Assembly (NCBI GenBank): GCA_947446925.1
Contig: CANFHU010000023.1
Coordinates: 1-44,759, forward strand
Source of the DNA: Flavobacteriia bacterium
GTDB taxonomy: Bacteria; Bacteroidota; Bacteroidia; Flavobacteriales_D; Crocinitomicaceae
Length of the DNA stretch: 44,759 bases
Direction: 5' to 3'
Part shown: positions 8,596 to 16,750 of the stretch, piece after piece
How the letters are laid out: each line of letters starts with the position of its first letter
Numbering within the stretch: position 1 is the first letter of the stretch
Translations under genes and position numbers: made by a program
Notes under the pieces: generated by a model
Databases searched by the model: none
Seen by the model: only the letters and a program-made list of their open reading frames with translations
Told to the model about the DNA's origin: nothing

Positions 8596-8609
8596 ATCTT
8601 AATAACGTA
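8590..8609. repeat. 20-bp direct repeat, copy 2
   Basis: This is the second copy of the repeat at 7582-7601 (19/20 identity, 1008 bp apart). It overlaps the first six bases of the 324-aa gene plus its untranslated leader. Confidence 0.85.
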
Positions 8610-8614
8610 CGTTA
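8603..8614. repeat. 12-bp perfect palindrome TAACGTACGTTA
   Basis: This is a perfect palindrome centred 13-14 nt upstream of the start codon of the 324-aa gene, partly within repeat copy 2. It is the right size for an operator, but no regulator is known. Confidence 0.6.
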
Positions 8615-8627
8615 ATTTAATTTAGTA

Positions 8628-9014
<387 letters not shown>

Positions 9015-9032
9015 CTAAAAGTAATTTTAGAA

Positions 9033-10418
9033 CTAACAAAGTTCTTTTATTTCATTCATAATTTTTAATGCAAATTTAGTTGCATTTTCCTCTGTATTAC
9101 TCTCCGAATAAATTCGAATAATTGGTTCAGTATTACTTTTACGTAAGTGAACCCATTCATCACCTATGTAAATCTTCACACCATCTAACGTATCCACTTC
9201 TTCATCTTTATATTTTTCAGCCATTTGAGTCAAAATAGCATCTACATTAATCGAAGGTGTCAATTCGATTTTATTTTTAGAAATAGTATAGGTTGGATAA
9301 GAATCTCTCAATGCAGAACACTTTAACGATTTTTTTGCTAAATGCGACAAGAATAAAGCAATCCCAACCAAGGCGTCACGTCCATAATGGGAAGCAGGAT
9401 AAATAATCCCACCATTACCTTCACCTCCAATTACAGCGTTTTGCGCTTTCATTTTCGAAACAACATTTACTTCACCTACTGCCGCTGCAAAATAGGTAAG
9501 TCCACGTGCCTCAGTAATATCTCTAAGTGCTTTTGTAGAAGACATATTAGAAACCGTTGTTCCTGGCGTATGAGATAATACATAATCCGCAACAGCAACA
9601 AGTGTATACTCTTCACCAAACATAGAACCATCTTCACAAACCATGGCTAATCGGTCCACATCTGGATCTACCGTTATCCCTAAATCCGCACCAACCTCTT
9701 TAATTTTCTCGGATAAATCCGTTAAATGCTCAGGTAAAGGTTCTGGATTATGTGGAAAATGTCCTGTAGGTGTACAATACATCTCCGTAATTTTAGTTAC
9801 CCCCAACGCTTTTAAAAGTGCTGGAACGAAAACTCCACCGGAAGAATTTACTGCATCTACCACAATAGAAAAATCTGCTTTACGAATTGCTTCGACATCT
9901 ACTAATGCTAGATTTAAAACAGCATCGATATGTTTTTGTAAATACGAATCATCGTGGGTAATTACCCCTAAATCATCTACATCTGCAAAATCAAATGCTT
10001 CTTGCTCTGCAATTTCAAGTAATAATTCACCTTCAGCACCAGAAATAAATTCTCCTTTAGAATTTAATAATTTCAACGCATTCCATTGTTTTGGATTATG
10101 ACTTGCTGTAAGTATAATACCTCCCTGTGCATGCTCTAAAGGAACAGCAATTTCAACTGTTGGGGTAGTCGACAATCCTAAGTTTACAACATCGATACCT
10201 AAACCAATCAGTGTACTACACACCAAATCAGATATCATTTGTCCTGATAACCGTGCATCACGACCAATAACAACTTTTATTTTTTGTTCTGGATATTGAT
10301 TTTTTAACCAACTACCATATGCCGCAGCAAATTTTACAGTATCAATAGGAGTAAGTCCATCATCTACTTTACCACCAATGGTACCTCTAATTCCAGAGAT
10401 AGATTTAATTAATGTCAT
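9033..10418 (-). CDS. glmM: Phosphoglucosamine mutase
   Basis: This is an alpha-D-phosphohexomutase, converting glucosamine-6-phosphate to glucosamine-1-phosphate for UDP-GlcNAc and so for peptidoglycan and LPS. The phospho-serine loop TASHNPKQWN places the catalytic Ser at 106. The Mg2+ motif DPDVDR is at 251-256, the sugar-binding GEGNGG near 335, and a phosphate-binding RKSNTEPIIRIYSE near the C-terminus. At 461 aa it fits the Bacteroidota GlmM group; phosphomannomutase activity cannot be excluded from sequence alone. It starts 5 nt after ribH and is the last gene of the TPR-ribH-glmM operon. Confidence 0.9.
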   Translation of the reverse strand: MTLIKSISGIRGTIGGKVDDGLTPIDTVKFAAAYGSWLKNQYPEQKIKVVIGRDARLSGQMISDLVCSTLIGLGIDVVNLGLSTTPTVEIAVPLEHAQGGIILTASHNPKQWNALKLLNSKGEFISGAEGELLLEIAEQEAFDFADVDDLGVITHDDSYLQKHIDAVLNLALVDVEAIRKADFSIVVDAVNSSGGVFVPALLKALGVTKITEMYCTPTGHFPHNPEPLPEHLTDLSEKIKEVGADLGITVDPDVDRLAMVCEDGSMFGEEYTLVAVADYVLSHTPGTTVSNMSSTKALRDITEARGLTYFAAAVGEVNVVSKMKAQNAVIGGEGNGGIIYPASHYGRDALVGIALFLSHLAKKSLKCSALRDSYPTYTISKNKIELTPSINVDAILTQMAEKYKDEEVDTLDGVKIYIGDEWVHLRKSNTEPIIRIYSESNTEENATKFALKIMNEIKELC

Positions 10419-10423
10419 ACTAC

Positions 10424-10918
10424 TTATTTTTCAAAAGACTTTTTTAAGGCTATCATTTTGATACAAGCGATCGCACACTCTATTCCTTTGTTACCATGAA
10501 TACCACCAGAACGATCGATTGACTGTTGGATTGTATTATCCGTTAAAACACAAAATGAAATAGGGGAGTTGTATTCTAACATTACTTTCATAATACCATC
10601 CGTTGCGCCTTTACATACAAAATCAAAATGTTTAGTTTCACCTTGAATTACAACACCAATTGCAATCACACCATCCACGTCGGTTTCATCCAACATCCAT
10701 TGTGCAGCTAATGGTAACTCAAAAGCACCAGGTACATAACGTAACAATATATTACTTTCAGGTACATTATTTTCTAATAAAGCTTGTTTCGCTCCTGCTA
10801 ACAAATTATTAGTAATGGAATCGTTCCACTCAGAAACAACGATGCCGATTTTAAAATCGGCAGCGTTTGGTATTGAATCTTTGGAATAATCTGATAAATT
10901 CTTTAAAGAAGTAGCCAC
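10424..10918 (-). CDS. ribH: 6,7-dimethyl-8-ribityllumazine synthase
   Basis: RibH condenses 5-amino-6-ribitylaminouracil with 3,4-dihydroxy-2-butanone-4-phosphate in riboflavin synthesis. The 164-aa protein shows the family motifs VSEWNDSITNNLLAGA near residue 28, RYVPGAFELPLAAQW, and the active-site stretch GVVIQGETKHFDFVC, which carries the catalytic His. It lies 2 nt after the TPR gene and 5 nt before glmM. The pairing with a YfgM-like TPR gene is common in Bacteroidota. Confidence 0.96.
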   Translation of the reverse strand: MATSLKNLSDYSKDSIPNAADFKIGIVVSEWNDSITNNLLAGAKQALLENNVPESNILLRYVPGAFELPLAAQWMLDETDVDGVIAIGVVIQGETKHFDFVCKGATDGIMKVMLEYNSPISFCVLTDNTIQQSIDRSGGIHGNKGIECAIACIKMIALKKSFEK

Positions 10919-10920
10919 AA

Positions 10921-11556
10921 TTATTTTCTGTTTTTGGTTCTAGCAATATATTTGTCAATAGACTTAGAATTAGAGAAATTTAAATAATTCCCTTTGATTC
11001 TAGTGTATAATTCATTTGCTTCTTCGTAGTTTTTCATTTCTTCCGCTACCAATGCAGCCTTGAATAAAAACGTTGGAGTCGTAAGTTCATTTTCATTTTT
11101 TTCTGCAGCTTCTAAATACAAATCCAATGACTCTTGGTATTTTCCTAATTCAGAATTACAATCCGCTAACAAACCTAATTTATAGACAGAAACATACGTA
11201 TCATTTACGTCTACATCTTCTAACGATTCGATTGCTTTTTTAAAGTCTCCTTTAGTCATGTATTGACGTGCTAATACAAATTGAGCAACTTCACCACCTT
11301 GTTTACCATCGTATTTTTTCACTATAGGCTCTAATTCATTAATAGCAGCATCCGTAGAATCTTTCACTGCTAAGTTTAAACCTCTGTAATAAGATTCTTT
11401 TGATTTTTCATTACTTGGTGACCAAATAAATTGACGATAAGCAAAATACAACACTAATAATCCAAGGATTGAACCGATACCATAGGTTGCAAAACGAAGA
11501 TTTTTATTCGTTTGTAACTGACCTTTAAAGTCATTGAAAGAAAATTTTTCTAGCAT
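10921..11556 (-). CDS. YfgM-like TPR membrane protein
   Basis: From the ATG at 11556 the product is 211 aa. An upstream ATG at 11601 in frame is less likely, because the -7 element at 11576-11583 falls inside that extension. There is one transmembrane helix at about residues 21-42 (ATYGIGSILGLLVLYFAY), then three to four tetratricopeptide-like repeats extending to the C-terminus. This matches the YfgM/ancillary SecYEG-type layout of a cytoplasmic N-terminus, one membrane helix and a periplasmic TPR domain. A role in periplasmic chaperone handover is known for E. coli YfgM and is only inferred here. It is the first gene of the TPR-ribH-glmM operon. Confidence 0.8.
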   Translation of the reverse strand: MLEKFSFNDFKGQLQTNKNLRFATYGIGSILGLLVLYFAYRQFIWSPSNEKSKESYYRGLNLAVKDSTDAAINELEPIVKKYDGKQGGEVAQFVLARQYMTKGDFKKAIESLEDVDVNDTYVSVYKLGLLADCNSELGKYQESLDLYLEAAEKNENELTTPTFLFKAALVAEEMKNYEEANELYTRIKGNYLNFSNSKSIDKYIARTKNRK

Positions 11557-11575
11557 AATTGCGATATTTTGTATG

Positions 11576-11583
11576 CAAAAATA
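11576..11583 (-). promoter_or_regulatory. -7 promoter element for TPR-ribH-glmM operon
   Basis: On the minus strand this reads TATTTTTG, a perfect TAnnTTTG, 20 nt upstream of the ATG at 11556. It argues for that start over the one at 11601. The matching -33 box is weak. Confidence 0.5.
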
Positions 11584-11658
11584 ATATTTTTTTAAAAGCA
11601 TACGGGAAATTTATCGAATAAACCAAACAAGATACTAACAATCAATATGTGTATTTTA

Positions 11659-11666
11659 TACATTTG
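11659..11666 (+). promoter_or_regulatory. -7 promoter element for tex
   Basis: The sequence TACATTTG is a perfect TAnnTTTG, 46 nt upstream of the tex start. No TTG box is obvious at -33. Confidence 0.5.
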
Positions 11667-11712
11667 TAATGGAATATTCGAAATGCACCAGTAAAAACCA
11701 AACTAAACAGAT

Positions 11713-13827
11713 ATGAATTTGAATGAATTTGTTTTAAAAACAAACCAACTTTCTGAAAAATCAATTGCAAATACAATACAACTGTTACAAGATGGCGCAA
11801 CTATCCCTTTTATTGCTCGCTACCGAAAAGAACTTACCGGAAACTTAGACGAAGTACAAATAACCGCTATTCGTGATACAATCAAAAAATTCGAAGAATG
11901 TATTCAACGTCAAAAAAGTATCTGCAAAGTAATCGAAGAACAAAACAAATTAAGCACCGAATTACAAGATACAATCTTAAAAACATTTGATTTAACCCTT
12001 TTAGAGGACATCTATTTACCTTTCAAACAAAAAAGAGTTACACGAGGTGAAAAAGCAAAAAAATTAGGATTAGAACCTTTGGCTAAAATCATCATGAGTC
12101 AAAAAGGCGGAAATCCAATGCAACTGGCAACTTCTTTTGTTAAAAATGGAATTGAAAATGAAGAAGACGCAATACAAGGAGCAAAAGATATTATGGCGGA
12201 GTGGATGAACGAAAACATTCACCTAAGAACACGACTTCGTAATTTATTCAACCGAAAATCCGTTGTTAACACCCGTATAATGAAAGGGAAATCATTAGAA
12301 GGTGAAAAATATAAAGACTATTTTGAATTTTCGGAAGGAATTACAAAAATTCCATCTCACCGTTTTTTAGCAATTTATCGAGGGGAACGCGAAGGGATAT
12401 TAAGTTTAAAAGTGCAACCAGAAAAGGATGAAGCAATCGAATTAGTGGAACGTTTTTTTGTCAAAGACAAGGATAAATGCGGTCAAGTCGTAAAAGAAAC
12501 GTGCAAAGAAGCATACACACGCTTATTATCCTCTTCCTTAGAAAACGAACTTATTAATGAAGCAAAAATAAAAGCAGATAAAGATGCTATTCGCGTATTT
12601 GCAACCAATCTTAAACAATTATTATTGGCAGCACCGCTTGGAGCAAAACGAATTTTAGCTATTGATCCAGGATTTAGAACAGGATGTAAAATTGTATGTT
12701 TAGACGAAAAAGGGGAACTATTGTTCAATACAACCATCTTTCCACATGCCCCACAAAACGAAAGAGATAAATCTGCGGCCAAACTAAGTCAGCTAGTTCA
12801 AATGTATAAAATTGAGGCAATCGCAATTGGTGATGGTACGGCTGGAAGAGAAACGGAAAACCTGATTAGAAAAGTGAAATTTGATCGAGACCTGAACGTA
12901 TACATTGTACGTGAAGATGGTGCTTCCATCTATTCTGCAAGTGCAATAGCGCGAAAAGAATTCCCTGACTTCGATGTAACCGTTCGTGGCGCTGTATCTA
13001 TCGGTAGAAGATTAATGGATCCTTTATCTGAGTTAGTAAAAATTGATCCAAAATCGATTGGAGTAGGGCAATACCAACACGAGGTGGATCAAAAAACACT
13101 CAAAAACTCCTTGGACGATGTGGTAATTTCTGCCGTTAATAAAGTAGGTGTAGATTTGAATATCGCTTCTCCCTATTTATTACAATATGTTTCAGGATTA
13201 GGACCTGGAATTGCTGAAAATATTGTTAAATACCGAAATGAGGTCGGTCTATTCAAAAATAGAGAAGAATTAAAAAAAGTTAAATCACTTGGGAACAAAG
13301 CATTTGAACAATGCGCAGGTTTCTTACGAGTAACAGATGGTGAAAATCCATTAGATAACTCCGCTGTACACCCTGAATCCTATCACTTAGTGCAAGAAAT
13401 TGCAAAAAAAACAGAAACCTCTATTGTAGATTTGATTGGAAATGAAAAATTATTAAATACACTCAAACCTTCCGATTTTCCATTTGCAGATACTTTTACC
13501 TTTGAAGATGTATTGCATGAATTAAAAAAACCAACAAGAGACCCTAGACAAAAAGCACGGGTTTTTGAATTCGATACAACTCTTAAAACAATTGCAGATG
13601 TTAAAATAGGAATGAAAATTCCTGGGATTGTTACCAACGTAACAGATTTTGGAGCTTTCGTTAATATCGGTATTAAAGAAAATGGACTAATACACAAATC
13701 TCACCTTTCCGATGCATATGTGTCAGACCCTTCTCAATTCATTTCAATTCATGAACACGTATGCGTAGAAGTGATGGAAATTGATGTGGAAAGAAAACGA
13801 ATTGGATTAAAGAAAATAAAGAACTAA
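11713..13827 (+). CDS. tex: Tex family RNA-binding transcription accessory protein
   Basis: Tex is a cytoplasmic nucleic-acid-binding protein linked to transcription, with homology to eukaryotic Spt6. The 704-aa product has the expected order. The N-terminal helical domain contains IPFIARYRKELTG near residue 32. The YqgF/RNase H-like domain begins at about 315 (RILAIDPGFRTGCK, then IGDGTAGRETE). Helix-hairpin-helix segments follow near 490-545 (SGLGPGIAENIVKYR). A C-terminal S1 domain spans about 632-703 (GIVTNVTDFGAFVNIGI). The domain set is complete. It is monocistronic and convergent with the cold-shock gene. Confidence 0.96.
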   Translation: MNLNEFVLKTNQLSEKSIANTIQLLQDGATIPFIARYRKELTGNLDEVQITAIRDTIKKFEECIQRQKSICKVIEEQNKLSTELQDTILKTFDLTLLEDIYLPFKQKRVTRGEKAKKLGLEPLAKIIMSQKGGNPMQLATSFVKNGIENEEDAIQGAKDIMAEWMNENIHLRTRLRNLFNRKSVVNTRIMKGKSLEGEKYKDYFEFSEGITKIPSHRFLAIYRGEREGILSLKVQPEKDEAIELVERFFVKDKDKCGQVVKETCKEAYTRLLSSSLENELINEAKIKADKDAIRVFATNLKQLLLAAPLGAKRILAIDPGFRTGCKIVCLDEKGELLFNTTIFPHAPQNERDKSAAKLSQLVQMYKIEAIAIGDGTAGRETENLIRKVKFDRDLNVYIVREDGASIYSASAIARKEFPDFDVTVRGAVSIGRRLMDPLSELVKIDPKSIGVGQYQHEVDQKTLKNSLDDVVISAVNKVGVDLNIASPYLLQYVSGLGPGIAENIVKYRNEVGLFKNREELKKVKSLGNKAFEQCAGFLRVTDGENPLDNSAVHPESYHLVQEIAKKTETSIVDLIGNEKLLNTLKPSDFPFADTFTFEDVLHELKKPTRDPRQKARVFEFDTTLKTIADVKIGMKIPGIVTNVTDFGAFVNIGIKENGLIHKSHLSDAYVSDPSQFISIHEHVCVEVMEIDVERKRIGLKKIKN

Positions 13828-13850
13828 ATAAAAAATAAGTTCAAAAAAAA

Positions 13851-13872
13851 GAGGCTGGATAAATCCAGCCTC
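13851..13872 (-). terminator. Intrinsic terminator of cold-shock gene
   Basis: A perfect 9-bp stem GAGGCTGGA/TCCAGCCTC (13851-13859 with 13864-13872) encloses a 4-nt loop. On the minus strand it is followed by eight T residues (13843-13850), so it terminates the csp transcript. On the plus side it is followed by AAAAG, so it is a poor terminator for tex. Confidence 0.85.
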
Positions 13873-13901
13873 AAAAGACAATAAATTAAATAACTTAAAA
13901 A

Positions 13902-14093
13902 CTATGCTTGTTTTACGTTAACTGCATTTAAACCTTTTTTTCCTTCTTGAAGTTCGAAAGTTACCTCGTCATTTTCTCTGATTTCATCAACCAATCCTGA
14001 AACGTGAACAAAATATTCTTTGTTCGAATCTTCCTCTCTAATGAAACCAAAACCTTTAGTTTCGTTAAAGAATTTTACTATACCTTTACTCAT
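13902..14093 (-). CDS. Cold-shock domain protein (CspA family)
   Basis: The 63-aa single cold-shock domain protein is an OB-fold RNA/ssDNA chaperone. RNP1 is present as KGFGFI (residues 13-18) and RNP2 as YFVHVSGL (27-34). It is slightly shorter than E. coli CspA (70 aa), as is normal for Bacteroidota. The upstream gap allows a long 5' leader, but I cannot point to a clear -7 element on the minus strand. A strong terminator follows at 13851-13872. No cold-shock-specific regulation is shown by the sequence itself. Confidence 0.95.
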   Translation of the reverse strand: MSKGIVKFFNETKGFGFIREEDSNKEYFVHVSGLVDEIRENDEVTFELQEGKKGLNAVNVKQA

Positions 14094-14268
14094 AGGGCAA
14101 TATTACGAATAAAGTAGATAGGTTGTACATAAATACCTAATTTTCTATGAATTATTTTAATTAACAACAAAAAAAGAAAGTAAATAAAATCACAAAACAC
14201 TGAATTACAAATACTTAAAATAAATTAGTGAATAATTATTTTTTTACTATTTAGAAGTTTTTCTTTAT

Positions 14269-14276
14269 TACATTTG
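14269..14276 (+). promoter_or_regulatory. -7 promoter element for 36-aa ORF
   Basis: The sequence TACATTTG is a perfect TAnnTTTG, 16 nt upstream of the ATG at 14293, so the leader would be only about 10 nt. No strong -33 box is seen. Confidence 0.45.
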
Positions 14277-14292
14277 AAAAAAACTACAAATC

Positions 14293-14403
14293 ATGCTCAA
14301 AATTATTTCTACAATAAAAAAAATATTGCCATACTTTGTAGATGTATGGCAATATTTAGCAATCATTTTATTATTTATTCTTGCTGCTATTTTTTATTTA
14401 TAA
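14293..14403 (+). CDS. Putative 36-aa single-TM micropeptide
   Basis: The ORF from ATG 14293 to TAA 14403 encodes 36 residues. A short basic N-terminus (MLKIISTIKKILPY) is followed by one hydrophobic helix from about residue 18 to 36 (WQYLAIILLFILAAIFYL). This is the classic look of a bacterial membrane micropeptide with the N-terminus inside. A perfect -7 promoter element lies 16 nt upstream, and the reading frame fills most of an otherwise empty 369-nt gap. I do not recognise a family. It could be chance, since AT-rich DNA yields hydrophobic codons readily. Confidence 0.45.
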   Translation: MLKIISTIKKILPYFVDVWQYLAIILLFILAAIFYL

Positions 14404-14431
14404 ACTTTCTATTAGATAAAGGCATCTAATG

Positions 14432-14439
14432 TATATTTG
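14432..14439 (+). promoter_or_regulatory. -7 promoter element for GT2 operon
   Basis: The sequence TATATTTG is a perfect TAnnTTTG, 23 nt before the TTG start of the glycosyltransferase gene, giving a leader of about 17 nt. Confidence 0.55.
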
Positions 14440-14462
14440 TGTTTTAATAAAAAATTGATTTT

Positions 14463-15413
14463 TTGGACTATAAAATAAATATTTCAATCGTCGTTCCTTT
14501 GTTTAATGAGGAAGAATCCTTAGTAGAACTTCATGCTTGGATTCAAAATGTTGTGCTTCTTAATAATTTCTCCTATGAAATAATTTTTATAGACGATGGA
14601 AGCAAAGATAAATCCTGGCAAATTGTTGAACAATTACAATCCATCGATCCAAATGTACGCGGAATTAAATTTCAACGAAACTATGGTAAATCTGCTGCAT
14701 TACAAAAAGGTTTTGAAGCAGCAAATGGCAAAGTAGTAATAACCATGGATGCTGATTTACAAGATAGTCCAGATGAAATTCCAGAACTTTACCAAATGAT
14801 TTCCAAAGAGGATTATGATGTAGTTTCCGGTTGGAAAAAAAGAAGACATGATCCGATTTCTAAAACAATACCTACTAAATTATATAATTGGGCAGCAAGA
14901 AAATTGACTGGTATTTATTTACATGACTTCAACTGCGGACTAAAAGCATATAAGTATGAGGTAATAAAAAGTATTGAAGTGTATGGCGATATGCATCGTT
15001 ACATACCTCCACTAGCAAAATACGCTGGTTTTACAAAAATTGGCGAAAAGGTAGTAGAACATCAAGCAAGGAAATATGGTGTCACTAAATTTGGATTAAA
15101 TCGCTTCATTAACGGTCCGCTTGATCTACTTTCTGTAGTTTTCATGGGACGCTTCGGTAAAAAACCAATGCATTTATTTGGAGCTATAGGTATGTCCTTA
15201 TTTTTTATTGGATTTGCATTTGCTTTTTATATGATTTTCGATAAACTGTTTTGGCATACTACTGCAAAACATTTAGTGGAACGTACAGAATTCTTTTTAA
15301 CCCTGGTGTGTATGATTCTTGGTGTTCAATTCTTTTTAGCAGGATTTTTAGCAGAATTAGTTGGTAGAAATTCTTCTACACGTAATGTATATTTGATTGA
15401 AAAAGAAGTATAA
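14463..15413 (+). CDS. Family 2 glycosyltransferase, DPM1/GtrB-like
   Basis: The 316-aa membrane glycosyltransferase has a GT-A domain (SIVVPLFNEEES at residues 8-19, IDDGS, the metal-binding DADLQDSPDEIPE near 97-109, and RYIPPLAKYAG). Two C-terminal transmembrane helices follow at about 238-260 and 278-300. This is the architecture of undecaprenyl-phosphate sugar transferases such as GtrB/ArnC and dolichol-phosphate mannose synthase. The donor sugar cannot be told. The start is probably TTG at 14463: a stop codon lies four codons upstream in frame, and the only other option is an ATT. It heads a four-gene operon, with the next gene starting at the base after its stop. Confidence 0.88.
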   Translation: MDYKINISIVVPLFNEEESLVELHAWIQNVVLLNNFSYEIIFIDDGSKDKSWQIVEQLQSIDPNVRGIKFQRNYGKSAALQKGFEAANGKVVITMDADLQDSPDEIPELYQMISKEDYDVVSGWKKRRHDPISKTIPTKLYNWAARKLTGIYLHDFNCGLKAYKYEVIKSIEVYGDMHRYIPPLAKYAGFTKIGEKVVEHQARKYGVTKFGLNRFINGPLDLLSVVFMGRFGKKPMHLFGAIGMSLFFIGFAFAFYMIFDKLFWHTTAKHLVERTEFFLTLVCMILGVQFFLAGFLAELVGRNSSTRNVYLIEKEV

Positions 15414-15956
15414 ATGTGGGTGCAAGAAATTGATTCCGATTGGACACTTTTTTTAGATCGTGACGGCGTTATAAATCAACGTAATTTTAATGGATATATT
15501 ACTTCGGTTGAAACTTTTCATTTTACACCATACTTCTTAGATTCTATTCCTATACTAACCAATATTTTTGGTAAAATCATTGTGGTTACAAACCAACAAG
15601 GGGTAGCGAAAGGGGAAATGTCCATAGATAAACTACATGAAATTCATTCCTACATGAAACAAGCTATTCAAAAACATGGGGGAAAAATAAATCATGTTTT
15701 ATCCGCAACTAACTTGAAAAATACAATAAACGACCGCAGAAAACCGTTACCTAATATGGCTTTTGAAGCTAAAAAAATATTTCCAACTATAGATTTTACG
15801 AAATCAGTTATGATTGGGGACACTAACTCTGACATACTATTCGGTAATAACTTGGGAATGAAAACAATTTTACTAAAAAGCACCGAGCAGATAACTGTTA
15901 AAGCAGATCTAGAAATTAATAATTTTAATGAACTAAAATCAATACTTCAACAATGA
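15414..15956 (+). CDS. HAD hydrolase, GmhB/HisB-N-like
   Basis: This is a HAD-superfamily phosphatase of 180 aa. Motif I is FLDRDGVINQR (residues 13-23, both Asp present), motif II is VTNQQGVAKG near 58-67, and motif III/IV is RRKPLPNM followed by MIGDTNSDILFG near 139-150. The best family match is D,D-heptose-1,7-bisphosphate or histidinol phosphatase. However, the zinc-binding Cys/His loop normally seen before the RKP motif is absent: the region reads SATNLKNTIND. It follows the GT2 gene with no gap and overlaps the next gene by 4 nt. The substrate is unknown, possibly a sugar phosphate given the GT2 neighbour. Confidence 0.83.
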   Translation: MWVQEIDSDWTLFLDRDGVINQRNFNGYITSVETFHFTPYFLDSIPILTNIFGKIIVVTNQQGVAKGEMSIDKLHEIHSYMKQAIQKHGGKINHVLSATNLKNTINDRRKPLPNMAFEAKKIFPTIDFTKSVMIGDTNSDILFGNNLGMKTILLKSTEQITVKADLEINNFNELKSILQQ

Positions 15957-16750
15957 AAACTAGTATATTACTTGTATTAATATGTATTTTCAATCCTGTT
16001 TTTGGTCAAAACAAGTTGGATGAAAAAGGAAGAAAACAGGGGATTTGGATAAAAAAAATCCCACAATCAAATGCAGTAGATTATACCGGTCAGTTTAAAG
16101 ACGATAAACCTTTTGGAACATTTATTTATTATTTTCCTTCTGGAAAGAAAAAAGCGGAGATTAATTACATAGCAAGCAATATAACATATACGATCATGTA
16201 TCATGATAATGAGACTATTCTTGCACAAGGAAAATTTATAAACCAACAAAAAGATAGTACTTGGAAAATGTATTCGAAATCTGGTAAAATAAGTATAGTA
16301 GAAAATTATAAACTTGGACTATTGGATGGTGAACGTTTGGTGTATTATCCATTAGGTAATTCCGAAACTAAAAAAGATCAATTAACACAAAAACAAGTTT
16401 ATTTGAATGGAAAATTACATGGAAAACAAATAGATTATTTTGAAAATGGTAAGATTTGGAAAGAATATAATTATTTAATTGGAGTAAAAAACGGGGAAGA
16501 AATTACTTATAGTCCATATGGAACCATCGAATTAAAGGATTTCTATTTTAATGGTGTGAAAAATGGATGGTGTCTTGCCTTTGACAGCATCGGCTCTCAG
16601 GTAGTTGGGAAAGTATACTATAAACTAGGTCAGCGATTAGATAGTTTAGCAACCATCCAATACCTAGTAAGGTTAAAACTAGCCGAACAACAAAAAAAAC
16701 AGAATAATAATCAAATCAACAAAGAAAATCATAAACAAAAAAAGAAATGA
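15953..16750 (+). CDS. MORN/YwqK-like repeat protein, secreted
   Basis: The 265-aa protein has a signal peptide (about residues 1-19, PVFGQ end) and then five to six MORN/YwqK-type repeats. These follow the pattern G.W..Y...G.....Y..G...G....Y, for example DEKGRKQGIWIKK, KDDKPFGTFIYYFPSGK, LDGERLVYYPLG, LHGKQIDYFENGK and KNGEEITYSPYG. The last 25 residues are Gln/Asn/Lys-rich. Such proteins are usually annotated as YwqK-family antitoxin-like, but toxin-antitoxin function is not supported here. It overlaps the HAD gene by ATGA (4 nt) and the following lipoprotein gene by 4 nt. The location is probably periplasm or outer-membrane surface. Confidence 0.78.
   Translation: MKTSILLVLICIFNPVFGQNKLDEKGRKQGIWIKKIPQSNAVDYTGQFKDDKPFGTFIYYFPSGKKKAEINYIASNITYTIMYHDNETILAQGKFINQQKDSTWKMYSKSGKISIVENYKLGLLDGERLVYYPLGNSETKKDQLTQKQVYLNGKLHGKQIDYFENGKIWKEYNYLIGVKNGEEITYSPYGTIELKDFYFNGVKNGWCLAFDSIGSQVVGKVYYKLGQRLDSLATIQYLVRLKLAEQQKKQNNNQINKENHKQKKK

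Noticed and set aside
9643-10101. 152-codon plus-strand open frame antisense to glmM
   Set aside because: It is a shadow of glmM. The composition is unlike the neighbouring proteins (Ser/Thr/Ala-rich), with no promoter or domain, while glmM on the other strand is certain.
11557-11601. Longer N-terminus for the TPR membrane protein from ATG 11601
   Set aside because: The extension would include the -7 promoter element at 11576-11583 and adds a Lys/Tyr-rich stretch not expected before the TM helix.
15953-16750. YwqK-type antitoxin reading of the MORN-repeat protein
   Set aside because: It has a signal peptide, there is no toxin gene next to it, and MORN repeats alone do not indicate antitoxin function.
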